48,062 nucleotides of DNA. Origin: Streptacidiphilus carbonis (GTDB taxonomy: Bacteria; Actinomycetota; Actinomycetes; Streptomycetales; Streptomycetaceae). The translations under genes were made by a program, and so were the position numbers. Under the pieces are notes generated by a model. That model did not search any database. It saw nothing but the letters and a program-made list of their open reading frames with translations, and was not told where the DNA came from. This document shows positions 31,301 through 39,602 of this stretch, in pieces (the stretch's first letter is position 1; each line of letters opens with the position of its first letter). The stretch is from NCBI RefSeq assembly GCF_000787775.1, contig NZ_BBPM01000014.1, forward strand, positions 1 to 48,062. The letters run 5' to 3'.

Positions 31301-31888
31301 ATGCCCGCCACCACGCTCGACCCCCGTACCGCCCTGGTCGTCATCGACCTCCAGCGCGGCATCGCCGCACTGCCCACCAAGCCGCACTCCGCCGCCGACA
31401 CCGTCGCCCGGTCCGCCGAGCTGGCCGCGGCCTTCCGCAAGCGCGGCCTGCCCGTCGTGCTGGTCAACGTCGACTTCTCCGCCGACGGCGGCGACGTCCC
31501 GCCCGGCCGCACCGAGGCCAAGGCCGGCGGCGGCGCCCGGCCCGACGACTTCGCCGAGCTGGTCGACGAGATGGACGTGCAGCCGACCGACCTGCTGGTC
31601 ACCAAGCGCAACTGGGGCGCCTTCCACGGCACCGGCCTGGACGTGCAGCTGCGCCGCCGCGGCGTCACCGGCATCGTCCTGACCGGCATCGCCACCAGCA
31701 TCGGCGTGGAGTCCACCGCCCGCGCCGCGCACGAGCACGGCTACAACGTCACCATCGTCTCCGACGCCACCTCGGACATGGACGCCGACGCGCACGCCAA
31801 CAGCTTCGACAAGATCTTCCCCCGTCTGGGCGAGACCGCCGCCACCGCCGAGGTGCTCGCGCTGCTGGACGCCACCGCCGCCGAGTAG
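31301..31888 (+). CDS. Isochorismatase-fold protein lacking the nucleophile Cys
   Basis: A 195-residue isochorismatase-like hydrolase. Asp16 (VVIDLQRGI) and Lys102 (VTKRNWGAFHGT) of the catalytic site are present. The position that is Cys in nicotinamidase-type hydrolases is Gly135 in ATSIGVESTARAA. A Gly there is found in true isochorismatases, which cleave a vinyl ether without a Cys nucleophile, so this is unlikely to be an amidase. The substrate could be an isochorismate-like enol ether or another compound. It follows a MarR gene and may be its target. Confidence 0.88.
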   Translation: MPATTLDPRTALVVIDLQRGIAALPTKPHSAADTVARSAELAAAFRKRGLPVVLVNVDFSADGGDVPPGRTEAKAGGGARPDDFAELVDEMDVQPTDLLVTKRNWGAFHGTGLDVQLRRRGVTGIVLTGIATSIGVESTARAAHEHGYNVTIVSDATSDMDADAHANSFDKIFPRLGETAATAEVLALLDATAAE

Positions 31889-31942
31889 GGCCCACAAGGC
31901 CTCACGAGGGCACTGGGGCCGTTCTCCCCGGAATCGCAGTAC

Positions 31943-32014
31943 AACTGACGCGCCGTCGATATCACCGGATCGGCCTGCTGGGCCCTACCATCCGGCCATG
32001 ACGGCGCGTCAGTT
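31943..32014 (+). promoter_or_regulatory. Large nested hairpin upstream of the APC permease
   Basis: A perfect 15-bp inverted repeat (31943-31957 against 32000-32014) encloses a second stem, CCGGAT/ATCCGG (31965-31970 and 31990-31995), and a third, GGCC/GGCC (31972-31975 and 31981-31984). It ends 57 bases before the permease ATG. There is no T run after it, so it may be a structured leader as well as a transcription barrier after the preceding gene. Confidence 0.65.
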
Positions 32015-32071
32015 CCAGTTCCGCCGTCTCGCAGCCAGTGGCCACGACCGCGAGAGGCAGGGGACCTGCAG

Positions 32072-33664
32072 ATGAGCACACCCGTACCCACACCCCCGAC
32101 CAGCGAGACCTTCCAGGCCACCGGCTCGGGCGCCGGGGAGAAGGGCCTCAAGGGCAACGCCCTCGGACTGTTCTCCTCCGTCGCGATCGGCCTCGCCTCC
32201 ACCGCCCCCGCCTACAGTCTGGCCGCGACCCTGGGGCTGATCGTGGCCGGGGTCGGGCTGCAGGCTCCGATCATCACCATCCTGGCCTTCATCCCGATGC
32301 TGCTGATCGCCTACGCCTACAAGGAGCTCAACGAGGTCGACCCGGACTGCGGCACCACCTTCGTCTGGGCCGCCCGCGCCTTCGGGCCGCGTACCGGCTG
32401 GATGGGCGGCTGGGGCATCGTCATCGCCGACGTCATCGTGATGGCGAACCTGGCGCAGATCGCCGGCTCCTACGGGTTCCAGCTCTTCGGCTTCGCCGGC
32501 CTGGCCGGGAGCACGCTGTGGACCACGGTCGCCGGGGTGGTGTGGATCATGGTGATGACCGCGATCTGCTACGTCGGCATCGAGGTCTCGGCCGCCCTGC
32601 AGCGCTGGCTGCTCTGCGTGGAGGTGGCCATGCTGGTGCTGTTCTCGGTGACCGCGCTGGTCAAGGTCTACTCCAGCGGCGCGCCCAGCGGCTCGATCCG
32701 CATCGCCGCGTCCTGGTTCAACCCCTTCGACGTGCCCTCGGCGAGCGCGCTGACCGCGGGCATCCTCTCCGCCGTCTTCATCTACTGGGGCTGGGACACC
32801 GCCGTCTCCGTGAACGAGGAGACCGCGGACAAGCACCGCACCCCCGGCCGGGCCGCGGTGCTCTCCACCGTGCTGCTGCTGATCATCTACGCCCTGGTGT
32901 CCACCTCGGCGCAGGCCTTCGCCGGGGTCGGCGACAAGGGCATCGGGCTGGGCAACCCGGACAACGCCGGGGACGTGCTGTCGGGGCTCGGCGACGCGGT
33001 CTTCGGCGGCAAGGGGTTCGGCTGGTTCCTGGCCAAGCTGCTCATCTTCATGGTGCTGACCTCCTCGGCGGCCTCCACCCAGACCACCATCCTGCCGACC
33101 GCCAGGACCACCTTCTCGATGGCGGCGCACAAGGCGATCCCGGCCAGGTTCGGCCGGGTGCACCGCCGCTTCCTCACCCCGACCTGGTCCACCGTGGCGA
33201 TGGGCCTGGCGTCCATCGCGTTCTACGTGCTGCTGGTGAAGATCAGCACCAATGTGCTGACCGACTCGATCTCCTCGGTAGGCCTCGGCATCGCCTTCTA
33301 CTACGGCCTCACCGGCTTCGCCTGCGTCTGGTACTTCCGCAAGGTGCTCACCCGCAGCGCCAGGGACCTCTGGTTCAAGGGCATCCTGCCGGGCCTGGGC
33401 GCGCTGATGCTGCTGTTCTTCTTCTGCTACGCCGCCTTCGACGTCTACGCGGCGCCGGACTACGGCTACACCTCGGTCCATCTGCCCGGACTCGGGCAGG
33501 TCGGCGGCGTGACCGTGATCGGGGTCGGCGCGCTGCTGCTGGGCGTGGTGCTGATGCTGATCCAGTGGGCGGTCCAGGGCAGCTGGTTCCGCGACCCCGA
33601 CGTGCCCGTGAGCGCGGCCTCACGGGACGAGACGCCGCCGAACGCGGTGGCTCTGGACAAGTGA
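32072..33664 (+). CDS. APC-family amino acid permease
   Basis: A 530-residue transporter with about 12 membrane helices. The N-terminal segment GNALGLFSSVAIGLASTAPA and YSLAATLGLIVAGVGLQAP is typical of actinobacterial APC permeases. The acidic motif KELNEVDPDCGTTFVWAARA after helix 2 and SVNEETADKHRTPGRAAVLS in the middle are also characteristic. The substrate is probably an amino acid or amine. The ATG at 32072 has GAGAGGCAGGGG upstream. The gene stands alone, behind the nested hairpin at 31943-32014. It differs from the permease at 24152-25693 and shares no operator with it. Confidence 0.9.
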   Translation: MSTPVPTPPTSETFQATGSGAGEKGLKGNALGLFSSVAIGLASTAPAYSLAATLGLIVAGVGLQAPIITILAFIPMLLIAYAYKELNEVDPDCGTTFVWAARAFGPRTGWMGGWGIVIADVIVMANLAQIAGSYGFQLFGFAGLAGSTLWTTVAGVVWIMVMTAICYVGIEVSAALQRWLLCVEVAMLVLFSVTALVKVYSSGAPSGSIRIAASWFNPFDVPSASALTAGILSAVFIYWGWDTAVSVNEETADKHRTPGRAAVLSTVLLLIIYALVSTSAQAFAGVGDKGIGLGNPDNAGDVLSGLGDAVFGGKGFGWFLAKLLIFMVLTSSAASTQTTILPTARTTFSMAAHKAIPARFGRVHRRFLTPTWSTVAMGLASIAFYVLLVKISTNVLTDSISSVGLGIAFYYGLTGFACVWYFRKVLTRSARDLWFKGILPGLGALMLLFFFCYAAFDVYAAPDYGYTSVHLPGLGQVGGVTVIGVGALLLGVVLMLIQWAVQGSWFRDPDVPVSAASRDETPPNAVALDK

Positions 33665-33738
33665 GGGCGAGGTGTGCACCGACTGAGAACTACGTGAGGA
33701 GCGCCACAACGGGCCCTGCCGTCCCAACATCCTACGTA

Positions 33739-33754
33739 TGCTTCACAGGAAGCA
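33739..33754. repeat. Short inverted repeat upstream of the SpoIIE phosphatase
   Basis: TGCTTC-ACAG-GAAGCA lies in an unusually A/T-rich stretch about 100 bases before the phosphatase gene. It may be an operator for that gene. Confidence 0.4.
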
Positions 33755-33851
33755 CATAAATTGGTGCATACCGCCATAGCCCGTCACACCTTTGCCCGTG
33801 ATCGAGTCTGCCCCTGATCGAGCCCCGACCCCAGCGGAGAGTCACCCCGGC

Positions 33852-35615
33852 ATGGAGTCCCAGCCCCAGCAGGCGCCCCAGCAGCGGGCAACCGTCGAAC
33901 CCGACCCGACCATCGAACAGCCGAGGCTCGCCGTGGCCGCCCGCGCCGCCCGCGCGGGCGCCTACGAGTGGGACCTGGCCACCGGCGACATCCTCTGGGA
34001 CGACGCGGTCTGCCGGATGGTCGGCACCGCCCCCGAGGCGTTCGACGGCCGAGCCGAGGCGCTCTTCGGCGCGCTGCACCCAGACGACGCCACCCGGCTG
34101 GCCGCCGCCACCGCCGAGGTGATCGAACGCGGCGGCACCTACCGCAACCGCTACGAGGTGGTGCACGCCGACGGCAGCGTCCGGCAGTTGGAGGAGCGCG
34201 GGGAGGTGCTGCTCGGCGCGGACGGGCGTCCCGACCGGGTCACCGGGCTGCTGCTGGACCGCACCGACGAGAGCGCGGACCCGGGCCGGCCGCTCGCTCC
34301 CACCCCGGTGGTCCGGCCGCGCGCCCCCTGGTTCCGCAGCGCCCTGCCCTGGCGCGGCGGTCCCGACGCCGCCGGTCCCGCCGACTCCTTCATGCTCACC
34401 CTCACCCGCGCCCTGTCCAAGGCGGCCAGCGTCGCCGAGGTGACCCGGGTGATGACCGACATCGCCCGTCCCGCGCTGAACGCCGAGCACCTGCTGATCG
34501 AGGCGGACGCGCAGGACCCGCAGCACCCCTGCTCCGTCGTCGGCGGCGCGGCGACCGAGGCGATGCGGCGCGCGGTCCGGGACGACCACCCGATCTTCCT
34601 GGAGGGCGCGGCCGTCCCCGTCGACGACGGCGGCCCCGCCGTGGTCCGCTCCTGGGCCGTGCTCCCGCTGACCGGCGCCGACGACGGCCGCGGCGCCTGC
34701 CTCTTCGACTTCGCCGGGACCAGGCACTTCGACGACGGGCAGCGCACCCTGTTCACCGCCGTCGCCGGCATCCTCGCCCACGCGCTGGCCCGGGCCCGGC
34801 TCTACGACCGCGAGCACCAGTGGGCGGCCGAGCTCCAGCGCGCCATGCTGCCCCGCCGGGTCCCGGCCGTCCCGGGCCACGGCACCGCCGTGCGCTACCT
34901 CCCCGGCACCACCGGGATGGCGGTCGGCGGCGACTGGTACGACGTGCTGGACCTCCCGGACGGCCGGGTCGGCCTGGTGGTCGGCGACGTCCAGGGCCAC
35001 AGCGTCGAGGCCTCCGCGGTGATGGGCCAGCTGCGGATCGCGCTGCGCGCCTACGCCGCCGAGGGCCACTCCCCCGGCACCGTGCTGGCCCGCACCGGCC
35101 GGCTGCTGGCCGACCTGGACACCGACCTCTTCGCCACCTGCTGCTACCTCTCCCTCGACCCGGCCACCGGCGAGGTCGAGGCCGCCAGGGCCGGCCACCC
35201 GCTCCCGGTCCGGATCCAGGACGGACCCGGCCCGGACGGCGGCCCCGCCACCGCCGTCGAGCTGGACCTGCCCGGCGGCCCCCCGCTCGGCGTCGACCCG
35301 CAGGCGCACTACCCGGAGACGGCCACCGTGCTGGCGCAGGCCGAGACCCTGCTGCTCTACACCGACGGCCTGATCGAATGCCGCGGCGAGTCCATCGACA
35401 CCTCGCTGGAGCGGCTGCTCGCCACCGTCACCGACTGGACCCGCGACGCGGCCCGCGACTCGGCTCGCGACGGCACGGGCCCAGCCGACGGGCCTTCCGG
35501 CCCCGACCGGCTGGAACTCCTCGCCGACCACCTGGTCCGCCCCTGCCAGGCACAGAGCCCGCGGGCGGACGATGTCGCCGTCTTCCTGCTGCAGCGACGT
35601 TCCCAGGGGTGGTGA
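33852..35615 (+). CDS. PAS-GAF-SpoIIE family PP2C-type phosphatase
   Basis: A 587-residue signalling protein from ATG 33852; GTG 33798 in the same frame is an alternative. A PAS-like domain lies at about 30-130 (GAYEWDLATGDILWDDAVCR; GRPDRVTGLLLDRTDE), a GAF-like region at about 165-315, then the SpoIIE/PP2C phosphatase domain, from about 325 to the end. Metal-binding Asp residues are in GGDWYDVLDLPDGRVGLVVG and DVQGHSVEAS; later blocks are EVEAARAGHPLPV and LLYTDGLIECRG. Such proteins dephosphorylate anti-sigma antagonists in Streptomyces stress and development pathways. No kinase domain is fused and no partner genes are adjacent. Confidence 0.92.
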   Translation: MESQPQQAPQQRATVEPDPTIEQPRLAVAARAARAGAYEWDLATGDILWDDAVCRMVGTAPEAFDGRAEALFGALHPDDATRLAAATAEVIERGGTYRNRYEVVHADGSVRQLEERGEVLLGADGRPDRVTGLLLDRTDESADPGRPLAPTPVVRPRAPWFRSALPWRGGPDAAGPADSFMLTLTRALSKAASVAEVTRVMTDIARPALNAEHLLIEADAQDPQHPCSVVGGAATEAMRRAVRDDHPIFLEGAAVPVDDGGPAVVRSWAVLPLTGADDGRGACLFDFAGTRHFDDGQRTLFTAVAGILAHALARARLYDREHQWAAELQRAMLPRRVPAVPGHGTAVRYLPGTTGMAVGGDWYDVLDLPDGRVGLVVGDVQGHSVEASAVMGQLRIALRAYAAEGHSPGTVLARTGRLLADLDTDLFATCCYLSLDPATGEVEAARAGHPLPVRIQDGPGPDGGPATAVELDLPGGPPLGVDPQAHYPETATVLAQAETLLLYTDGLIECRGESIDTSLERLLATVTDWTRDAARDSARDGTGPADGPSGPDRLELLADHLVRPCQAQSPRADDVAVFLLQRRSQGW

Positions 35616-35800
35616 CCTCACCTTCATCGGGACCGGACGTTCATAAGGGCGAGATCCGGGAAGACAGTCGGGGCAGCACCTGAAGGAGACAGCCGCCCGG
35701 CCCCGGCCCCGAGGGAGTGAGAGCACCCATGCGTCCCGACGCACCGCGCAACCACCCGAACCCGGACCGGCGTGGCCAACCATGCCGGGGCAAGGACGAC

Positions 35801-36838
35801 ATGACGACGCGTGAGCGGAGCGGGCCGGGTCGAACCGGGAAAGGCACCAGGAGCGGCATCGGTGTCTCCCTCCTGGCCGGGGTGGTGCTGGTCGGCGCGG
35901 CGGCCTGCACCAGCAAGTCGCCGCAGGCGAACTCCCCGGGCCCGGCGGGCACCGGCAGGAGCGGGGCCGCGAGCGGCAGTTCGTCCGCGAGTGCGAGCCC
36001 GAGCGCCGGCCCGTCGCCCTCCGGGCCGCCCATGCTGCTGGACTCGATCACCCCGGCCCCCGGCGCCTCCGTCGGGGTGGCCATGCCGATCTCGATCGTC
36101 TTCACCAAGCCGGTGGCGGCGTCCGCCCGCAAAGCGATCGAGCAGCACCTGAGCGTCACCACGTCCACGCCGGTCACCGGCGCCTGGCACTGGTTCGGCG
36201 GCCAGCGGGTCGACTGGCGGCCGCAGGGCTTCTGGAAGTCCGGCACCCAGGTCACCGTGAAGGCCGACTTCGCCGGCGTCCAGGACGGCAACGGCGACGT
36301 CGGCACCCACGCCTACTCGCACAGCTTCGCCATCGGCGCCGACGTCGAGACCACCATCTCGGTGACCGGCCACTCGATGCAGGTCAAGAACGGCGGCAAG
36401 GTGGTCCGCAACCTTTCCATCGACGCCGGCAACCCCAAGTTCCCGACCTGGGACGGCACCATGGCCGTGATCGACAAGTCCAGGACCGTCCACATGACCT
36501 CGTGCAGCGCCGGCATCACCTGCGACAAGAGCAGCCCGGACTTCTACGACGAGAGCCTGCCCTGGGACGTCCACCTGACCTTCTCCGGCACCTACGTCCA
36601 CTTCTCCGGGGCCGACCCCAACCCCGGCCACGGCTTCGGCTCCCACGGCTGCGTCCACCTCTCCCTCGCGGACGCCACCTGGTTCTACACCTACTCCAAG
36701 CAGGGCGACCCGGTCACCATAACCGGCTCCCCCCGGGGCAAGGCCGACGCCGACAACGGCTACGCCGCCTACAACCTCACCTGGCTCCAGTGGCTCGCCA
36801 TCAGCGCCACCGGCGCCCAGACCACCAAGCCGGCCTGA
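35801..36838 (+). CDS. L,D-transpeptidase lipoprotein with Ig-like domain
   Basis: A 345-residue exported protein. The hydrophobic signal ends in a lipobox-like LVGAAAC, so the Cys is probably lipidated, then a Ser/Pro/Gly-rich linker, an Ig-like domain (about 85-180, SITPAPGASVGVAMPISIVF) and a YkuD catalytic domain. The active site HGFGSHGCVHLS gives the catalytic Cys and His. It forms 3-3 crosslinks in peptidoglycan. I prefer ATG 35801 (AAGGA close upstream); ATG 35729 would add 24 residues. A GC-rich stem at about 36847-36874 may be its terminator. Confidence 0.92.
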   Translation: MTTRERSGPGRTGKGTRSGIGVSLLAGVVLVGAAACTSKSPQANSPGPAGTGRSGAASGSSSASASPSAGPSPSGPPMLLDSITPAPGASVGVAMPISIVFTKPVAASARKAIEQHLSVTTSTPVTGAWHWFGGQRVDWRPQGFWKSGTQVTVKADFAGVQDGNGDVGTHAYSHSFAIGADVETTISVTGHSMQVKNGGKVVRNLSIDAGNPKFPTWDGTMAVIDKSRTVHMTSCSAGITCDKSSPDFYDESLPWDVHLTFSGTYVHFSGADPNPGHGFGSHGCVHLSLADATWFYTYSKQGDPVTITGSPRGKADADNGYAAYNLTWLQWLAISATGAQTTKPA

Positions 36839-36846
36839 CCCGGCCC

Positions 36847-36874
36847 GGCGGGCCCTGGCGCCCGGGCCCCCGCC
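36847..36874 (+). terminator. Possible terminator of the L,D-transpeptidase gene
   Basis: GGCGGGCCC pairs with GGGCCCCCGCC with a two-base bulge, 9 bases after the stop codon. There is no T run, so this is tentative. Confidence 0.4.
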
Positions 36875-37096
36875 GCTGGTTGGATCATCGGCATCGCTGA
36901 CGAGTCCCGCTCGACAGAGCCGTAACGCCCCGCCGAGGCGTTCACACCCGTCCGGACTCCGCACCAGGACGCGGCGCGTACGCAGTTCGCCCTCCCGGTT
37001 CCCGTATCCGCCCCTGCGCCCCGAATGGATGCGGTGTAGCCTCGCGCGCGGGCCGGTGCGGGGGCGCTCGGGTCCGTCGAGGAGAGGGGTGTCGTC

Positions 37097-37945
37097 GTGG
37101 GAGAACAAGGGGTGCTGCTGCCCACCGGGGTGCAGCGGACCGCGGTCGGAGTGGCCCGGGTGCGGGCTGCGGAGAGCAGGCGGGAGGACCGGCTGTTCGC
37201 GGATCCGTACGCCAAGGCGTTCGTGCGGGCCGCGACCGGGTCGCGGTCGCAGGCCGAGTACGCCGCGCCGCGGGAGCGCAGCGCGGGCGGGGCCGCGCTG
37301 GCCGCGCGGATCGTGCTGCGGACCCGGTTCTTCGACGACTACCTGCTGCGGGCGGCCGAGGCCGGCTGCCGCCAGGTGGTGCTGCTGGCCGCCGGGTTGG
37401 ACACCCGGGCGTTCCGGCTGGCCTGACCCGAGGGCACCCGGGTGTTCGAGCTGGACCTGGCGCCGGTGGTGGCCTTCAAGGAGCGGGTGCTGAACGAGGA
37501 GGGCGCCGTGCCCTCCTGCGAGCGCGCCGTGCTGGCCGCCGACCTGCGCGAGGACTGGGGCGCGGCGCTCCGCGAAGCCGGCTTCGACCCGGCGGCCCGG
37601 ACCGCCTGGCTGGTCGAGGGACTGCTGATCTACCTGGAGACCGAGCAGGCCGACACCCTGCTGTCGGCCCTGACCGGGCTTTCCGCGCCCGGCAGCCGGC
37701 TCTCGCTGTCCGAGGGCCACGCACCGGGACGGATGATCGCGGAGAACGGTGCGGACCAGCGCTTCCAGGCCCTGACCGAGCTCTGGAGGGGCGGCCTCGG
37801 CGAGCCCGCGACCGACTGGCTGACCCGCCACGGCTGGCAGGTCACCGTCCACGGCAAGGACGAACTGGAGCAGGCGTACGGCCGCCCCGGACTGGACATC
37901 GGCGCCCAGGGATTCCTGGTCGCCGAACGCGGGGGTCTCGACTAG
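37097..37945 (+). pseudogene. Class I SAM-dependent methyltransferase (LCMT/TIGR00027-like) with in-frame TGA
   Basis: From GTG 37097 (GGAGAGG upstream) the frame encodes about 282 residues, normal for this actinobacterial methyltransferase group. The N-terminal part has GVARVRAAESRREDRLFADP and VLLAAGLDTRAFRLA; the latter is the SAM-binding motif. A TGA stop (37424-37426) then interrupts the frame. The same frame resumes with PEGTRVFELDLAPVVAFKER and ends normally at 37945, with WLVEGLLIYLETEQADTLLS intact. Family members have Trp (TGG) at the stop position, so a single G-to-A change explains it. Either a nonsense mutation or a base-call error is possible. No other lesion is visible. Confidence 0.85.
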
Positions 37946-37955
37946 CGTTCGGCGG

Positions 37956-38557
37956 ATGATCCTTTCTCATGACGTCGCCGGGGCCGGACCGACCGTACTG
38001 CTGCTGCACTCCGCCGTGTGCGACACTCCGCCGTGGGCGACCGGCGGATGTGGGAGCCGCAGTGGCGGCCCCTGGCCGAGGCCGGCTACCGGGTGGTCCG
38101 CTGCGACTTCCGGGGCTTCGGCGACACGCCGGCGCCAGACCGCCGCTACAGCGACGCCGAGGACGTCGCCGAACTGCTGGGCGCCCTCGGCGCCGGTCCG
38201 GCGGTGCTGATCGGCTCCTCGTACGGCGGGGGCGTCGCGCTGGAGACGGCCGCGCGATGGCCGGAGCTGGTCGGCGCCCTGGCCCTGCTGTGCTCAGGCA
38301 GCCCCGGGCACACCCCCGGCGCCGCCCTGCGGTCGCTCGGCGAGCAGGAGGACGCACTGCTCGCGGCCGGGGACGTGGCCGGCGCCGTCGAGCTGATGGT
38401 CCGGACCTGGCTCGGCCCCGAGGCCGACGAGCCGGCCCGGGAGCAGCTGCGCCGGATGCAGCAGCGCGCCTTCGAGGTGCAGCTGGCGGCCGACGCGGAG
38501 GAGTTCTGGCAGACCGAGTTCCTGGACGGGCTTCGTCCCGCTGCCGCTCCGGGCTGA
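37956..38557 (+). pseudogene. Alpha/beta hydrolase, frameshifted by a 17-bp duplication and truncated
   Basis: The start frame reads MILSHDVAGAGPTVLLLHSA (then VCD) and is then lost. A second frame carries on with DRRMWEPQWRPLAEAGYRVV, RCDFRGFGDTPAPD and the nucleophile elbow LIGSSYGGGVALE. The break is an exact tandem repeat of 17 bp (38007-38023, 38024-38040, one mismatch). Removing one copy restores a continuous LLLHSAVCDRRMWE. The gene then stops at 38557 after about 195 residues, before the region that should hold the catalytic Asp and His, so roughly the last 70-80 residues are missing too. It starts 10 bases after the broken methyltransferase gene. It is very probably non-functional. 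Confidence 0.88.
38007..38040. repeat. 17-bp tandem duplication
   Basis: Two adjacent copies of CACTCCGCCGTGTGCGA; the second has G instead of T at position 13. It lies inside the alpha/beta hydrolase gene and shifts its frame. Confidence 0.95.
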
Positions 38558-38717
38558 TCAGTCCGCCGCGGCTTCAGCCGGGTCCGGCGACACGGTCGCT
38601 GACGAGCTGACAGGTCGTGTCCGCTGCCTCACGATGAGTCCGTACTCGATCACAGGTCGAGCCGGCGAGCTCCTGGCTCGGCACCGTCAACGATCGCATC
38701 GTCTTCAGGGAGTCACC

Positions 38718-39521
38718 ATGGCCTCCACCATCTCCAAGGACGGCACCGTCATCGGCTACGAGCGGACCGGCAGCGGGCCGGCCGTGATCCTGGTCGACGG
38801 CGCCCTCTGCTACCGCGGGTCCGGGCCCGCCCGTCCGCTCGCCGACGCGTTGGCCGGCCACTTCACCGTCTACACCTACGACCGGCGCGGCCGGGGCGAG
38901 AGCGGCAACACCCTCCCCTACGCCGTCGAGCGGGAGGTCGAGGACCTGGCCGCCGTGCTGGAGGCGGCCGGCGGCACCGCCCACGTGTACGGGATCTCCT
39001 CGGGAGCAGCGCTGGCGCTGGAGGCCGCGCAGGTCCTGCCCGGCTTCGTCACGCTCGCCCTCTACGAGTTCCCGCTGGCCGTGGACAGCAACGGCCCGGT
39101 GCGTCCGGACGACTACATCCGGACCATGGACGCCCTGGTCGCGACGGGCCGGCGGGGCAAGGTGCTGAAGATGTTCATGCGTACCGTCGGCGTGCCGTCA
39201 CCCGTCCTGATGGTGATGCAACTGCTGCCGGTGTGGTCGAAGTTGAAGGCGGTGGCGCACACCCTCCCGTACGACATGCGGGTGCTCGGCGACACCGGCT
39301 CCGGCCGTCCGCTGTCGAAGGACCGCTGGACTTCGGCGACGCTGCCGACACTGGTCATGGACGGCGGCAAGAGTCCGCAGTCGATGCGGGACGGCATGCA
39401 CCAACTCGCCGACGTGCTGCCGGACACCGACTACCGGACCCTGCCGGGACAGACGCACATGCTCAAGCCGGGCGCGGTCGCACCGGTGCTGACCGAGTTC
39501 TTCCAGTCGCACCAGCGCTGA
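38718..39521 (+). CDS. Alpha/beta hydrolase
   Basis: A 267-residue alpha/beta-fold hydrolase, intact. The oxyanion region is ILVDGALCYR, and FTVYTYDRRGRGES is the typical strand-4 block. The nucleophile elbow is YGISSGAALALEAA (nucleophile Ser in GISSG). An acid may lie in LVMDGGKSPQS, and the His is in LPGQTHMLKP. The substrate is unknown; many similar proteins are esterases or are linked to TetR regulators. The ATG at 38718 has GGGAG upstream. It follows the broken hydrolase by 160 bp but is not closely similar to it, and ends at a strong shared terminator. Confidence 0.9.
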   Translation: MASTISKDGTVIGYERTGSGPAVILVDGALCYRGSGPARPLADALAGHFTVYTYDRRGRGESGNTLPYAVEREVEDLAAVLEAAGGTAHVYGISSGAALALEAAQVLPGFVTLALYEFPLAVDSNGPVRPDDYIRTMDALVATGRRGKVLKMFMRTVGVPSPVLMVMQLLPVWSKLKAVAHTLPYDMRVLGDTGSGRPLSKDRWTSATLPTLVMDGGKSPQSMRDGMHQLADVLPDTDYRTLPGQTHMLKPGAVAPVLTEFFQSHQR

Positions 39522-39540
39522 CCGGCAAGGACGATGTGAA

Positions 39541-39579
39541 GGGGCCCACCGGCCGGCCGCGGATCGGCCGGTGGACCCC
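39541..39579. terminator. Bidirectional terminator between hydrolase and MFS genes
   Basis: A 15-bp stem with one mismatch (39541-39555 against 39565-39579) and a 9-base loop, midway between two converging genes (stops at 39521 and 39603). Confidence 0.85.
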
Positions 39580-39602
39580 TGCGGTTGCTTCTTGATGGTC
39601 CG

